A stretch of 5,597 nucleotides of DNA from DATKQI01 sp035532755 (GTDB lineage: Bacteria > Pseudomonadota > Alphaproteobacteria > Acetobacterales > Acetobacteraceae). Shown here one piece after another: positions 1 through 5,597 of this stretch. Under the pieces are notes generated by a model, which made no database searches, was not told the DNA's origin, and saw only the letters and a program-made list of their open reading frames with translations. How positions within the stretch are numbered: position 1 is the first letter of the stretch; each line of letters starts with the position of its first letter. Position numbers and translations under genes: made by a program. The stretch spans positions 1-5,597 of the forward strand of contig DATKQI010000187.1 in assembly GCA_035532755.1 (NCBI GenBank), given 5' to 3'.

Positions 1-101
1 ATGCCGTTGAGTTCGGCCTGCAATTGCGGCACCTGCGCCTCCTCCACCCGCAGGCGGGCAAGCTTGGCGATGCGGCGAATGGTCGCGGGATCGAGCGACA
101 T
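1..101 (-). CDS. gatC: GatC subunit of Asp-tRNA(Asn)/Glu-tRNA(Gln) amidotransferase, N-terminal part only
   Basis: The reverse strand opens with ATG at 101 and reads 33 codons to the window edge, beginning MSLDPATIRRIAKLARLRV and continuing with a Glu/Gln-rich helix that ends QLQAELNG. This is the conserved start of GatC: the 'D...R.IA.LARL.V' helix followed by an 'L...LN.I' helix. GatC is the small subunit (usually about 95 residues) of the GatCAB complex. The complex converts misacylated Glu-tRNA(Gln) or Asp-tRNA(Asn) to the amidated form in the cytoplasm, and GatC acts as a belt that stabilises GatA on GatB. An AAGGA lies on the minus strand at 114-118, 12 bases before the start, a slightly long but usable spacing. 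The remaining two thirds, and probably gatA, lie to the left outside the window. Divergence from ruvX is a common alphaproteobacterial arrangement and supports the call. Confidence 0.88.
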   Translation of the reverse strand, partial: MSLDPATIRRIAKLARLRVEEAQVPQLQAELNG

Positions 102-116
102 GGGTGCGGGAAATCC

Positions 117-146
117 TTGGCCGGATGACAAGGGCGGGACCATAAC
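117..146 (+). promoter_or_regulatory. Candidate ruvX promoter, possibly giving a leaderless mRNA
   Basis: TTGGCC at 117-122 and CATAAC at 141-146, 18 bases apart, resemble a weak sigma-70 pair in the 52-bp gap between the divergent gatC and ruvX. If used, transcription would begin at about 153-154, on or next to the ruvX start codon. This would fit the lack of a well-placed Shine-Dalgarno; the nearest purine-rich run, AAGGG at 130-134, is 19 bases away. The match is poor and is a suggestion only. Confidence 0.22.
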
Positions 147-153
147 CGCCGCC

Positions 154-642
154 ATGCCCCTGTTCAACCTGACCGGCCTGCTGGCCATGCTGACCCGCCA
201 CCAGCGGCTGATCGGGCTCGATCCGGGATCGAAGACCATCGGCGTGGCGCTGTCGGACGTCACGCTGCTGCTCGCCTCCCCCTACGGCAGCCTCCGCCGC
301 GGCCGGCTGCGCGTGAACGCCGCGGAAGTGGCCGCCATCGCCCGCAAGGAAGGCGCGGGCGGCCTGGTGATGGGCTGGCCGCTGTCGATGGACGGGTCGA
401 TCGGTCCGGCCGCGCAGGCGGCGCGGGACTGGGCACTCGCCCTGTCAGACGCCACCGCCCTGCCCACCGCCTTGTGGGACGAGCGATTGTCCACCGCATC
501 GGTCAACCGGTTCCTGATCGACGAGGCCGATCTGGGCCGCCGCAAGCGGGCGGCCGTGGTGGACCGCAACGCCGCCGCCTTCATCCTGCAATCGGCGCTG
601 GATGCCGCCCGATCGACGCGCAGCGAACCTATTGCCAAATAG
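154..642 (+). CDS. ruvX: RuvX/YqgF, putative Holliday junction resolvase / pre-16S rRNA nuclease
   Basis: This encodes a 162-residue RNase H-fold protein, a normal or slightly long length for the family (about 140-160). Family hallmarks in order are: 'LIGLDPGSKTIGVALSD' at residues 19-35 with the first catalytic Asp at D23; 'GLVMGWPLSMDGS' at 70-82, matching the usual 'vGlPl.mdGs' turn; 'WDERLST' at 108-114 with catalytic Glu E110; and 'VVDRNAAAFILQ' at 135-146 with the last acidic residue D137. YqgF proteins have been linked both to Holliday junction resolution and to 5' maturation of 16S rRNA; the sequence cannot tell these apart. The reading frame is open back to position 1, but the upstream part would overlap gatC and has no family similarity. 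ATG154 gives the 'MPLFNL' start that I recall from related alphaproteobacterial proteins. ATG187 is a possible shorter start. No good Shine-Dalgarno precedes ATG154. Confidence 0.92.
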   Translation: MPLFNLTGLLAMLTRHQRLIGLDPGSKTIGVALSDVTLLLASPYGSLRRGRLRVNAAEVAAIARKEGAGGLVMGWPLSMDGSIGPAAQAARDWALALSDATALPTALWDERLSTASVNRFLIDEADLGRRKRAAVVDRNAAAFILQSALDAARSTRSEPIAK

Positions 643-659
643 CATCGAGGGGATAATAG
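629..659 (+). promoter_or_regulatory. AT-rich candidate promoter/operator before the transporter operon
   Basis: The end of ruvX and the following gap are clearly richer in A/T than their surroundings. TTGCCA at 632-637 and TAATAG at 654-659, 16 bases apart, could be a -35/-10 pair; GATAAT at 652-657 is an alternative -10 but at a short spacing of 14. Overlapping the -35 is a perfect inverted repeat, CTATT (629-633) and AATAG (638-642) around GCCA, which could be a small operator or chance. The operon needs a promoter in or near the 80-bp gap unless it reads through from ruvX. The hexamer matches are weak. Confidence 0.28.
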
Positions 660-713
660 TCAGACAAATAAGGAAAAGGGTCGGCAACCGGCACGGCCCG
701 GACGAGGGAAAAC

Positions 714-718
714 GGAGG
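714..718 (+). promoter_or_regulatory. Shine-Dalgarno GGAGG for the binding-protein gene
   Basis: GGAGG at 714-718 within an A-rich stretch lies 4 bases before ATG723, close but effective. It fixes the start of the binding-protein gene and places the twin-arginine motif near its N-terminus. Confidence 0.7.
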
Positions 719-722
719 AAAC

Positions 723-1766
723 ATGTCCAGCAGCCACGAACGCCTGGGCCACGGGCGGCGCAACTTCATCCGCAATGCCACCGCCACGGCCGGCGCGGCC
801 GCCGCGCTGATGGGCGGCTTCGGGATCGACCCCGCGATGGCCGCCGCCATGGCCAAGGCAACCGGCCGGTCCGCCAAGCCGTTGAAGGCCGCCTTCTCCA
901 ATGCCGGGCTGCAAGCCACATGGTGCGCCCAGGGCAAGCAGGCGGCGGAATACTGGGGCAAGCTGTTCAATGTCTCCGTCACCTGGTTCGACGGCGAGCT
1001 GGATGCCGTGAAGCAGCGCGCCGCCATCGATGACATGGCTTCCCAGAAATGGGATTTCGTGGCGATCCAGGCCTTCGGCGTCGGCACGCTCACCGCCCCG
1101 GTGCAGAAGATGATCGCCGCCGGCACGCCGGTGATCGACATGGACACGCTGATCGCCCCGCTCGGCCAGTTGAAGGTGCAGACCTTCATCGCCGCCGACA
1201 ACATCTTCATGGGCTCGTCGGTGACGCAGGCCCTGGTGGATGCGATCGGCGGCGAGGGCAACATGGTGATGACCCAGGGTGCGCTCGGCCACACCGGCGC
1301 GCAGGGCCGCGCCAAGGGCTTCTGGTCCGTGGTGAAGAAATACCCGAAGATCAAGGTGCTCGACACCAGCCCGGCGGATTGGGATGTGGCGAAGACCGCG
1401 CGCATCTGGGAGACGCTGCTGACGAAATACCCGAAGATCGACGCCGCGTTCTTCCATAACGACGACATGGCGCTGGCAGCCTATCACGTCATGGCCGCGC
1501 ACAAGCGCACGAGCATCAAGATCGGCGGCGTGGACGCGATGCCGCCGGCGATCGAGGCGGTGGCCCAGGGCCGGATGCTCGGCACGGTGCGCAACCCGTC
1601 CTGCCGCGTGCATGGCGGGGCGATCATCGCCGGCGTGGCCGCGGTGGTGGGCGGCGAGAAGCCGGGGGCGAACGGCATCCCCCAGCGCATCGTCGCCGAT
1701 GGCCCGGTGGTCACGCAGAAGAACGCGCCCGGCATGCTGTGGATGGAACGGCATTTCCTGATCTGA
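723..1766 (+). CDS. Periplasmic sugar-binding protein of a CUT2-type ABC importer, Tat-exported
   Basis: The 347-residue protein belongs to the Peripla_BP_4 (RbsB-like) group and is the ligand receptor of the importer encoded by the next two genes. Residues 11-17 read GRRNFIR, a twin-arginine (Tat) motif at R12-R13. An Ala/Gly-rich hydrophobic stretch follows (about 18-34), then a likely cleavage site after AMA at 38-40. The mature part follows the family plan: the first lobe starts near 54 (LKAAFSN), 'DFVAIQAFGVG' sits around 111-121, 'AAGTPVIDMDT' at 132-142 and 'ADN..MG' at 158-164. The second lobe has 'GRAKGFW' (R196), 'ADWD' at 218-221, 'FFHNDDMALAA' at 243-253, and 'GGVDAMPPAIEAVAQGRMLGTV' beginning at 268. 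These match the usual ligand-lobe signatures, including N246/D247/D248 and D271. There is no lipobox, so it should be soluble. The substrate is probably a sugar or polyol; no neighbouring catabolic gene identifies it. It is the first gene of the operon, with the ATPase 27 bases downstream. Confidence 0.9.
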   Translation: MSSSHERLGHGRRNFIRNATATAGAAAALMGGFGIDPAMAAAMAKATGRSAKPLKAAFSNAGLQATWCAQGKQAAEYWGKLFNVSVTWFDGELDAVKQRAAIDDMASQKWDFVAIQAFGVGTLTAPVQKMIAAGTPVIDMDTLIAPLGQLKVQTFIAADNIFMGSSVTQALVDAIGGEGNMVMTQGALGHTGAQGRAKGFWSVVKKYPKIKVLDTSPADWDVAKTARIWETLLTKYPKIDAAFFHNDDMALAAYHVMAAHKRTSIKIGGVDAMPPAIEAVAQGRMLGTVRNPSCRVHGGAIIAGVAAVVGGEKPGANGIPQRIVADGPVVTQKNAPGMLWMERHFLI

Positions 1767-1793
1767 TCGGCATCATCCGAACGGCACTGGCCG

Positions 1794-3293
1794 ATGAACG
1801 AAGCCACCCCGCTGCTGGAACTGGCCGGGATTTCCAAATCCTTCGGCGGGGTGGCAGCTCTGAGCGAAGTGGATTTCACCCTCCAGGCAGGCGAAATCCA
1901 CGGCCTGGTGGGCGAGAACGGCGCCGGCAAGAGCACGCTGATGAAGATCATCGCAGGCGTCCATGCCGGCTACCAGGGAAGCATGCGCCTCGCCGGGCGC
2001 GAGGTGCATTTCCGCTCGGCCCGCGATGCGCTGGCGGCCGGGATCGGCATGGTGCACCAGGAACTCAGCGTCGTTCCCGATCTCACGGTCGCGGAGAACG
2101 TGTTCCTGGGCACCCAGCCGGTGAATCGCTTCGGCCTCGTCGACTGGGCGGCGATGCGCCAGCAGGCCCGCCGGCAGTTGGAAAGCCTCGGCATCGATGC
2201 CGATCCGACAACGACTCTCGGCACGTTGCCCCTAGGCTTGCAGCAGTTGATCGAACTCGCGCGCGTGCTGTTCTCCGGCGCGCGCGTCATCATCCTGGAC
2301 GAACCGACGTCCGCGCTCTCCCCGCCGGAGATCGAACGGCTGTTCGCCCTGCTCCGCCGCCTGCGCGACAGCGGGCACAGCCTCATCTTCATCTCGCATT
2401 TCCTGGATGACGTTCTTCGCGTCTGCGATTCCGTCACGGTCTTCCGCAACGGCCGCCGTGTTGCGGATGCGCCGGTGCGCACGATCGACAAGCGCTGGAT
2501 CATCGAGCACATGATCGGCAGCGGGCACGCGGAGCTGGAGGAGAGCTACACCGGGCAGATCCGGCTGGCGAGCAAGCCGGACGCCCTGGTGGTGCTGGAG
2601 ACGCGCAACCTTTCCCTTCGCGGAAGTTTTCACGACGTGTCGCTGTGCGTGCGGGCAGGCGAGGTTCTGGGTGTCTATGGATTCATGGGTTCGGGGCAAT
2701 TGGAACTGGCGCGCTGCCTGTTCGGCAAAACCCCCGCCGAGCGCGGCACGGTGCGCATGGCCGGCCGGCCCGTGCGGCTGAACAGCACCAGCGCCGCCAA
2801 GCGCGCCGGCCTCGCCTTCGTGCCGGAAAGCCGCCGGAGCATGCTGTTCGCGCAGGAGCCGGTCTACAAGAACATCTCGATCAGCATCCTCGAACGCATC
2901 TCCCGCCTGCTGTTGAAGCCGGCCGCCGAACGCGCCATCGCCGAACGCCAGGTGGCCGCCCTGCGCATCCGCCCGCCGCGGCCGGGACAGATCCTGGGCA
3001 CATTGTCCGGCGGCAACCAGCAGAAGGTCGCGCTCGCCCGTTGGCTGACGCATCTGCCGAAGGTCCTGGTGCTGAGCGAGCCCACACGGGGGATGGATGT
3101 CGGCGCGAAGGAGGATGTGCTGCACATCGTCCGCTCGCTGCGCGACAAGGGCATCGGCATCGTCGTGGTCTCGACCGAGCCGGAGACGATCCTGTCGCTG
3201 GCCGATCGCATCCTGGTCATGAAGAAGGGGACGGTGGCAAAGGAATTTGCCGGCGAGGCGGTGAGCAAGGACCGGCTGCTCGCCGCCGCATGA
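1794..3293 (+). CDS. Double-domain ATPase of a CUT2-type sugar ABC importer (RbsA/MglA-like)
   Basis: The 499-residue cytoplasmic protein contains two fused ABC ATPase domains, the length and plan typical of RbsA, MglA and XylG. Domain 1 (about 7-245) has Walker A GENGAGKST at 40-48 (K46), Q-loop Q89, Walker B VIILDEPTS at 165-173 with catalytic E170, and the switch His H202. Its signature reads LPLGLQQ at 145-151 in place of the LSxGxQQ usual in this family, so the Ser is Pro. Domain 2 (about 265-495) has the Lys-less Walker A typical of these proteins (GFMGSGQLEL, 296-305), a good signature LSGGNQQ at 404-410, and Walker B VLVLSEPTRGMDVG at 424-437, where the usual Asp before the Glu is Ser (S428). 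Site 1 (Walker A of domain 1 with the signature of domain 2) is therefore intact, and site 2 is eroded at three elements. It should energise the permease encoded 12 bases downstream. No strong Shine-Dalgarno is seen before ATG1794; translation may be coupled to the upstream gene. Confidence 0.92.
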   Translation: MNEATPLLELAGISKSFGGVAALSEVDFTLQAGEIHGLVGENGAGKSTLMKIIAGVHAGYQGSMRLAGREVHFRSARDALAAGIGMVHQELSVVPDLTVAENVFLGTQPVNRFGLVDWAAMRQQARRQLESLGIDADPTTTLGTLPLGLQQLIELARVLFSGARVIILDEPTSALSPPEIERLFALLRRLRDSGHSLIFISHFLDDVLRVCDSVTVFRNGRRVADAPVRTIDKRWIIEHMIGSGHAELEESYTGQIRLASKPDALVVLETRNLSLRGSFHDVSLCVRAGEVLGVYGFMGSGQLELARCLFGKTPAERGTVRMAGRPVRLNSTSAAKRAGLAFVPESRRSMLFAQEPVYKNISISILERISRLLLKPAAERAIAERQVAALRIRPPRPGQILGTLSGGNQQKVALARWLTHLPKVLVLSEPTRGMDVGAKEDVLHIVRSLRDKGIGIVVVSTEPETILSLADRILVMKKGTVAKEFAGEAVSKDRLLAAA

Positions 3294-3305
3294 GATGAGC
3301 GCACG

Positions 3306-4349
3306 ATGAGCGGACCCGCGACCGAACTTGTTCCGGCGGCAGCGCGTCGCACGCGGGCTTCGGATTGGTTACGCAACCAGTTGCGCAACATCGCGCCGTT
3401 CGCCACGCTGCTTTTCCTGGTCGTCATCTTCAGCGTGGCGAGCCCGTCCTTCGCCTCGCTCGATAACGCCACCAATATTTTGCAGCAGATTTCCGTCACC
3501 GGGATCATGGCGGTGGGGCTCACCTTCGTCATCCTGTGCGCCGAAATCGACCTTTCCGTCGCCAGCATCGCCAACGCCACCGGGGTGATCGTGGCGTACT
3601 TCACGGTGCAGGACGCCAGCGTCAACATCGCCAATATTCCGCTGCCGGGCACGCTCGCCATCCTGATCGCCCTCGTGTGCAGCGTCGGGCTCGGCGCGGC
3701 CAACGCCTTCGGCATGACCGTGATCGGCATTCCCTCGTTCATCATGACCTTGGCCATGCTGCAGATCGGCGCCGGCATCTGTGCGCTTCTGGTGCGCGGG
3801 CAGATCGCCTATGCCGTGCCGAAACTGATCGCCACGCTGGGCAACGGCTCGTTGGGTCCGGTGCCGTGGATCATCATCGTCGCCGCCGTCATCCTGCTGG
3901 CCGGCCACGTCGTGCTGACCTACACGCGCTTCGGCCGCTACGTCTACATGGTGGGCGGCAACCGCGAGGCGGCGGAATATTCCGGGGTCAACGTGAAGGC
4001 CATACTGGCGGCGGTGATGGTTATTTCCGCGGTGTGCTCGGGCATCGCCGGGATGCTGGGGGTGGCGCATTTCGGCAGCGCGCAGCAGGACGAGTTCGAC
4101 AACTACCTCTTGGACTCGATTGCGGCGGTGGTGGTCGGCGGCACCAGCCTGTTCGGCGGCCAGGGCGGCATCGGCAATACCATCGTCGGGCTGTTCGTGC
4201 TGGGCGTCCTGAACAACGGCCTAGATCACGTCAGCATCGACAGTTTTCTAAAAATCCTGATCCGCGGCCTGATCCTGCTGGCGGCGCTGATCGTGAACGT
4301 GTACGCGCAGCGGCTCCGAACGAGCCGGGCCACCCAGGGTGCAGCCTGA
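3306..4349 (+). CDS. Inner-membrane permease of a CUT2-type sugar ABC importer (RbsC-like)
   Basis: The 347-residue polytopic protein of the BPD_transp_2 (RbsC) group presumably forms the channel as a homodimer. Hydrophobic segments lie near residues 30-48, 62-78, 85-101, 113-137, 141-163, 186-205, 232-254, 268-280, 288-303 and 317-334. Family landmarks are 'GLTFVILCAEIDLSVAS' at 71-87, the cytoplasmic coupling loop 'TRFGRYVYMVGGNREAAEYSGV' at 207-228 (an EAA-like loop contacting the ATPase), 'AAVVVGGTSLFGGQGG' at 273-288, and 'LGVLNNGLDHV' at 299-309. In most homologues I know, the first motif reads GGIDLSVGS; here it is AEIDLSVAS, placing an acidic E80 in a membrane segment. The N-terminal 25 residues form a hydrophilic, basic cytoplasmic tail. 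The start ATG3306 lies 12 bases after the ATPase stop; an ATG at 3295 is in another frame and stops after four codons. Substrate unknown. Confidence 0.92.
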   Translation: MSGPATELVPAAARRTRASDWLRNQLRNIAPFATLLFLVVIFSVASPSFASLDNATNILQQISVTGIMAVGLTFVILCAEIDLSVASIANATGVIVAYFTVQDASVNIANIPLPGTLAILIALVCSVGLGAANAFGMTVIGIPSFIMTLAMLQIGAGICALLVRGQIAYAVPKLIATLGNGSLGPVPWIIIVAAVILLAGHVVLTYTRFGRYVYMVGGNREAAEYSGVNVKAILAAVMVISAVCSGIAGMLGVAHFGSAQQDEFDNYLLDSIAAVVVGGTSLFGGQGGIGNTIVGLFVLGVLNNGLDHVSIDSFLKILIRGLILLAALIVNVYAQRLRTSRATQGAA

Positions 4350-4373
4350 CCGCCGCCTCGCGCGTTGCGGCTG

Positions 4374-4380
4374 AAGGAGG
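4374..4380 (+). promoter_or_regulatory. Strong Shine-Dalgarno AAGGAGG before the 123-aa gene
   Basis: AAGGAGG at 4374-4380, with 9 bases to ATG4390, is close to the ideal ribosome binding site and the best one in the window. It is strong support that the following small gene is translated and that ATG4390 is its start. Confidence 0.8.
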
Positions 4381-4389
4381 GCGGGCCCC

Positions 4390-4761
4390 ATGAACACCTC
4401 GGAAGACGCAAAAACCCTGGCGGCGGAACTGAGCCGGATGACCACCAAGCCGGTGACGGTCGCGCGGGCGGAGGAGATTCTTGCGGATGACATGGCCTGG
4501 CTCCCCGAGGGCGAGCCGATGCAGTGCATCGCCGAGGATCGCATGTGGGACATCCAGGCTGGGTCCGGGCTGCACAAGCTGCACCGGCGCACGATCCTGA
4601 CGCGACGCGACGATGAACAACTCAGGATTTTGGTCGAAATCGCGCTGCTGCGGCCGGACGGCATCGAACTCGAGCGGGGGGTCTTCGATCAGCCCTCCGG
4701 TGAGGCCGACGAGTTCCTGAAAACGCTCCGCGAACGGTTAGCGGCGCCGGTAGTGTCCTAA
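4390..4761 (+). CDS. Protein of unknown function, probably with its 3' end replaced by an IS
   Basis: I do not recognise this 123-residue protein. It is soluble-looking: no signal peptide, no membrane segment, no cysteine pair or metal motif (a single Cys in 'MQCIAED'). It is rich in Glu, Asp and Arg. An N-terminal helical stretch (about 4-33, including 'TKPVTVARAEEILADDMAWL') is followed by a mixed segment 'DRMWDIQAGSGLHKLHRRTI' and an apparent beta stretch 'LRILVEIALL'. It ends in a charged helix 'DEFLKTLRERLAAPV'. The excellent ribosome site and codon use like its neighbours argue for a real gene. It begins 40 bases after the permease stop on the same strand with no convincing terminator between, so it is probably in the transporter operon. 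Its last three codons and stop (4750-4761) overlap what appears to be the left end of the IS, so the native C-terminus is probably lost. A role tied to the transported compound is possible but unsupported. Confidence 0.72.
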   Translation: MNTSEDAKTLAAELSRMTTKPVTVARAEEILADDMAWLPEGEPMQCIAEDRMWDIQAGSGLHKLHRRTILTRRDDEQLRILVEIALLRPDGIELERGVFDQPSGEADEFLKTLRERLAAPVVS

Positions 4762-5597
4762 TTTGACGTGCGCGCAACGAGTTCGTCCAGGGTCCAAAGG
4801 CGCGGGCTGACGCCCGCCGCCATGGCTGGCGTGCACCGAAGGGTCGAATGCAGGCGCACGAAGTTGTAGTGCGCGAAGTGCAGCGCCACGGCCGCCCGCA
4901 AATTTTCGACCTTCTTGGAAAAGGCATTCGTAAGGCGGGTGAACCGGCGCATCGACATCCTCATCGTGAGGTTTTGCCGTTCCACGATGCTGGTCGAAAT
5001 ATGTGCTTGGTCCGGGCTGCCAGCGATCACAGTCTTTTCGGCCCCGACCACATGAGGCGGACTGTAGCGGCCGGCTCCGATGGGCTCCGCTTCGTAAAAT
5101 TTAACCACCTGCCCGTAGTCGATATCTGCGCCGAAAGCCTGTTCTGCGGCGTCCACGTAGGCCCTCAGGGCGTCGGATGAAAGCTGAACGCGGTTCATCA
5201 GCCGCTCCGAAAGATCGTTCAGGAAGGCCGTGGCGTTCGGCAGATCCCGCTTGCCCACACGGAAGGTCGGAACCAACTTTGTCTCAGGATCAAGTGCAAC
5301 AAAAGTCCACTGATCGCCCACCAGGCGCGGATCGTCCCGCCCAGTCATGTTCCGCTGCTTCTTGGCGACATAGGCCCAAATTTCGTCCACCTGGACGCGC
5401 CGGCAGGACAGCTCGCGCATCTCGATATCCATCAGCGCCTTGCAACCGTCGCCAATCTCGACCAGCAACCGCATCACCGTGTCGCGATGCGTATCGGTCA
5501 TCCGCTCGGTGGACCGGATCGAATTGCCCTCGACCAAGCAGTTGATGACCTGAGTACGGCGGGTGAGGTTGAGGCGGTTCATGGTCGACCCCCGGAA
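4750..5597 (-). mobile_element. IS1-family insertion sequence, right end beyond the window
   Basis: A nearly complete insertion sequence occupies the right end. Its single transposase gene runs on the minus strand from 5582 to 4758. The left terminus is inferred at about 4750-4751, where the sequence GTAGTGTCCTAATTTGAC begins and encodes the last residues of the transposase in reverse. Only 7-8 bases would then lie between the transposase stop and the IS end. Directly before it, CGGCGCCG (4742-4749) has the 8-bp length common for IS1-type target duplications. The matching inverted repeat and second copy of the target would lie past 5597, so neither boundary can be proven here. Confidence 0.75.
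4758..5582 (-). CDS. IS1-family DDE transposase
   Basis: The 274-residue transposase appears full length and undamaged. An N-terminal helix-turn-helix-like segment (about 7-45: 'TRRTQVINCLVEGNSIRSTE', then 'THRDTVMRLLVEIG') would bind the IS ends. The catalytic core follows: 'VQVDEIWAYV' at 63-72 with D66, 'QLSSDALRAY' at 133-142 with D137, and 'ISTSIVERQNLTMRMSMRRFTRLTNAF' beginning at 195 with E201, giving a D-D-E triad. Next come 'ENLRAAVALHFAHYNFVRLH' and 'TLRCTPAMAAG'. These blocks match single-ORF IS1-type transposases common in alphaproteobacteria. Unlike classical enterobacterial IS1 (insA/insB), it has no N-terminal zinc finger and needs no programmed frameshift. The ATG at 5582 is preceded by a G-rich run (5589-5593 on the opposite strand) that may serve as ribosome site; the frame is open to the window edge, but MNRLN fits the family start. 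Confidence 0.9.
   Translation of the reverse strand: MNRLNLTRRTQVINCLVEGNSIRSTERMTDTHRDTVMRLLVEIGDGCKALMDIEMRELSCRRVQVDEIWAYVAKKQRNMTGRDDPRLVGDQWTFVALDPETKLVPTFRVGKRDLPNATAFLNDLSERLMNRVQLSSDALRAYVDAAEQAFGADIDYGQVVKFYEAEPIGAGRYSPPHVVGAEKTVIAGSPDQAHISTSIVERQNLTMRMSMRRFTRLTNAFSKKVENLRAAVALHFAHYNFVRLHSTLRCTPAMAAGVSPRLWTLDELVARTSN

Noticed and set aside
1..153. N-terminal extension of the ruvX frame to position 1
   Set aside because: It overlaps the start of gatC on the other strand, has no RuvX similarity and is low in complexity; it is open only because of high GC.
1337..1439. A 16-bp direct repeat (GAAATACCCGAAGATC at 1337-1352 and 1424-1439) inside the binding-protein gene
   Set aside because: Both copies encode KYPKI at places where the family normally has 'Y/NP.I' segments; similar codon choice explains the match.
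629..1754. Long minus-strand open frames (279 and 364 codons) opposite the binding-protein gene
   Set aside because: They are antisense shadows of a gene with a clear family match, show Arg/His/Gly-rich composition typical of GC-rich shadow frames, and have no recognisable domain.
2232..4070. Minus-strand open frames opposite the ATPase and permease (297, 304 and 233 codons)
   Set aside because: They lie opposite genes with all expected motifs and show no family signatures or credible ribosome sites.
4352..4371. GCCGC...GCGGC hairpin between permease and the 123-aa gene as a terminator
   Set aside because: The stem is only 5 bp with a 10-base loop and no T-run follows, so transcription probably continues.
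4848..5545. Plus-strand open frames (110 and 122 codons) opposite the transposase
   Set aside because: They are shadows of a full-length transposase with its catalytic motifs and have no independent support.
1..5597. CRISPR arrays, tRNA/rRNA genes, riboswitches, toxin-antitoxin or phage-defence genes
   Set aside because: No regular repeats, RNA gene signatures or such proteins were seen on either strand.

Overview
The window looks like a piece of a GC-rich alphaproteobacterial chromosome, most likely from the Rhodospirillales/Acetobacteraceae side. The support is the codon use (strong G/C bias at third positions), the divergent gatC | ruvX pair at the left edge, and the protein style of RuvX and GatC. 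This assignment comes from family resemblance, not from a search.

Layout. (1) Positions 1-101, minus strand: the first 33 codons of gatC, a subunit of the Asp/Glu-tRNA amidotransferase, cut by the window edge. (2) 154-642, plus: ruvX (yqgF), the Holliday-junction-resolvase-like RNase H-fold protein, divergent from gatC across a 52-bp gap. (3) 723-4349, plus: a three-gene ABC importer operon of the CUT2 (ribose/xylose/galactose-type) class. It encodes a periplasmic binding protein with a twin-arginine signal, a double-domain ATPase and a membrane permease, with gaps of 27 and 12 bp. (4) 4390-4761, plus: a 123-aa protein I do not recognise, 40 bp after the permease with a strong ribosome binding site, so probably co-transcribed. 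(5) About 4750 to the right edge: an IS1-family insertion sequence with its transposase on the minus strand. Its left end appears to lie inside the last codons of the unknown gene. There is no gene-free stretch over 300 bases.

How it works together. The binding protein would capture a sugar or sugar-like ligand in the periplasm. The permease would form the channel, probably as a homodimer, and the fused ATPase would power uptake. No kinase, isomerase, dehydrogenase or regulator is visible, so the substrate cannot be named. GatC and RuvX are housekeeping genes unrelated to transport.

Nothing here is clearly a new biological system. The points most worth a second look are the concerted decay of one of the two composite ATP sites in the ATPase, the unknown gene at the end of the transporter operon, and the IS junction that seems to have replaced that gene's 3' end.
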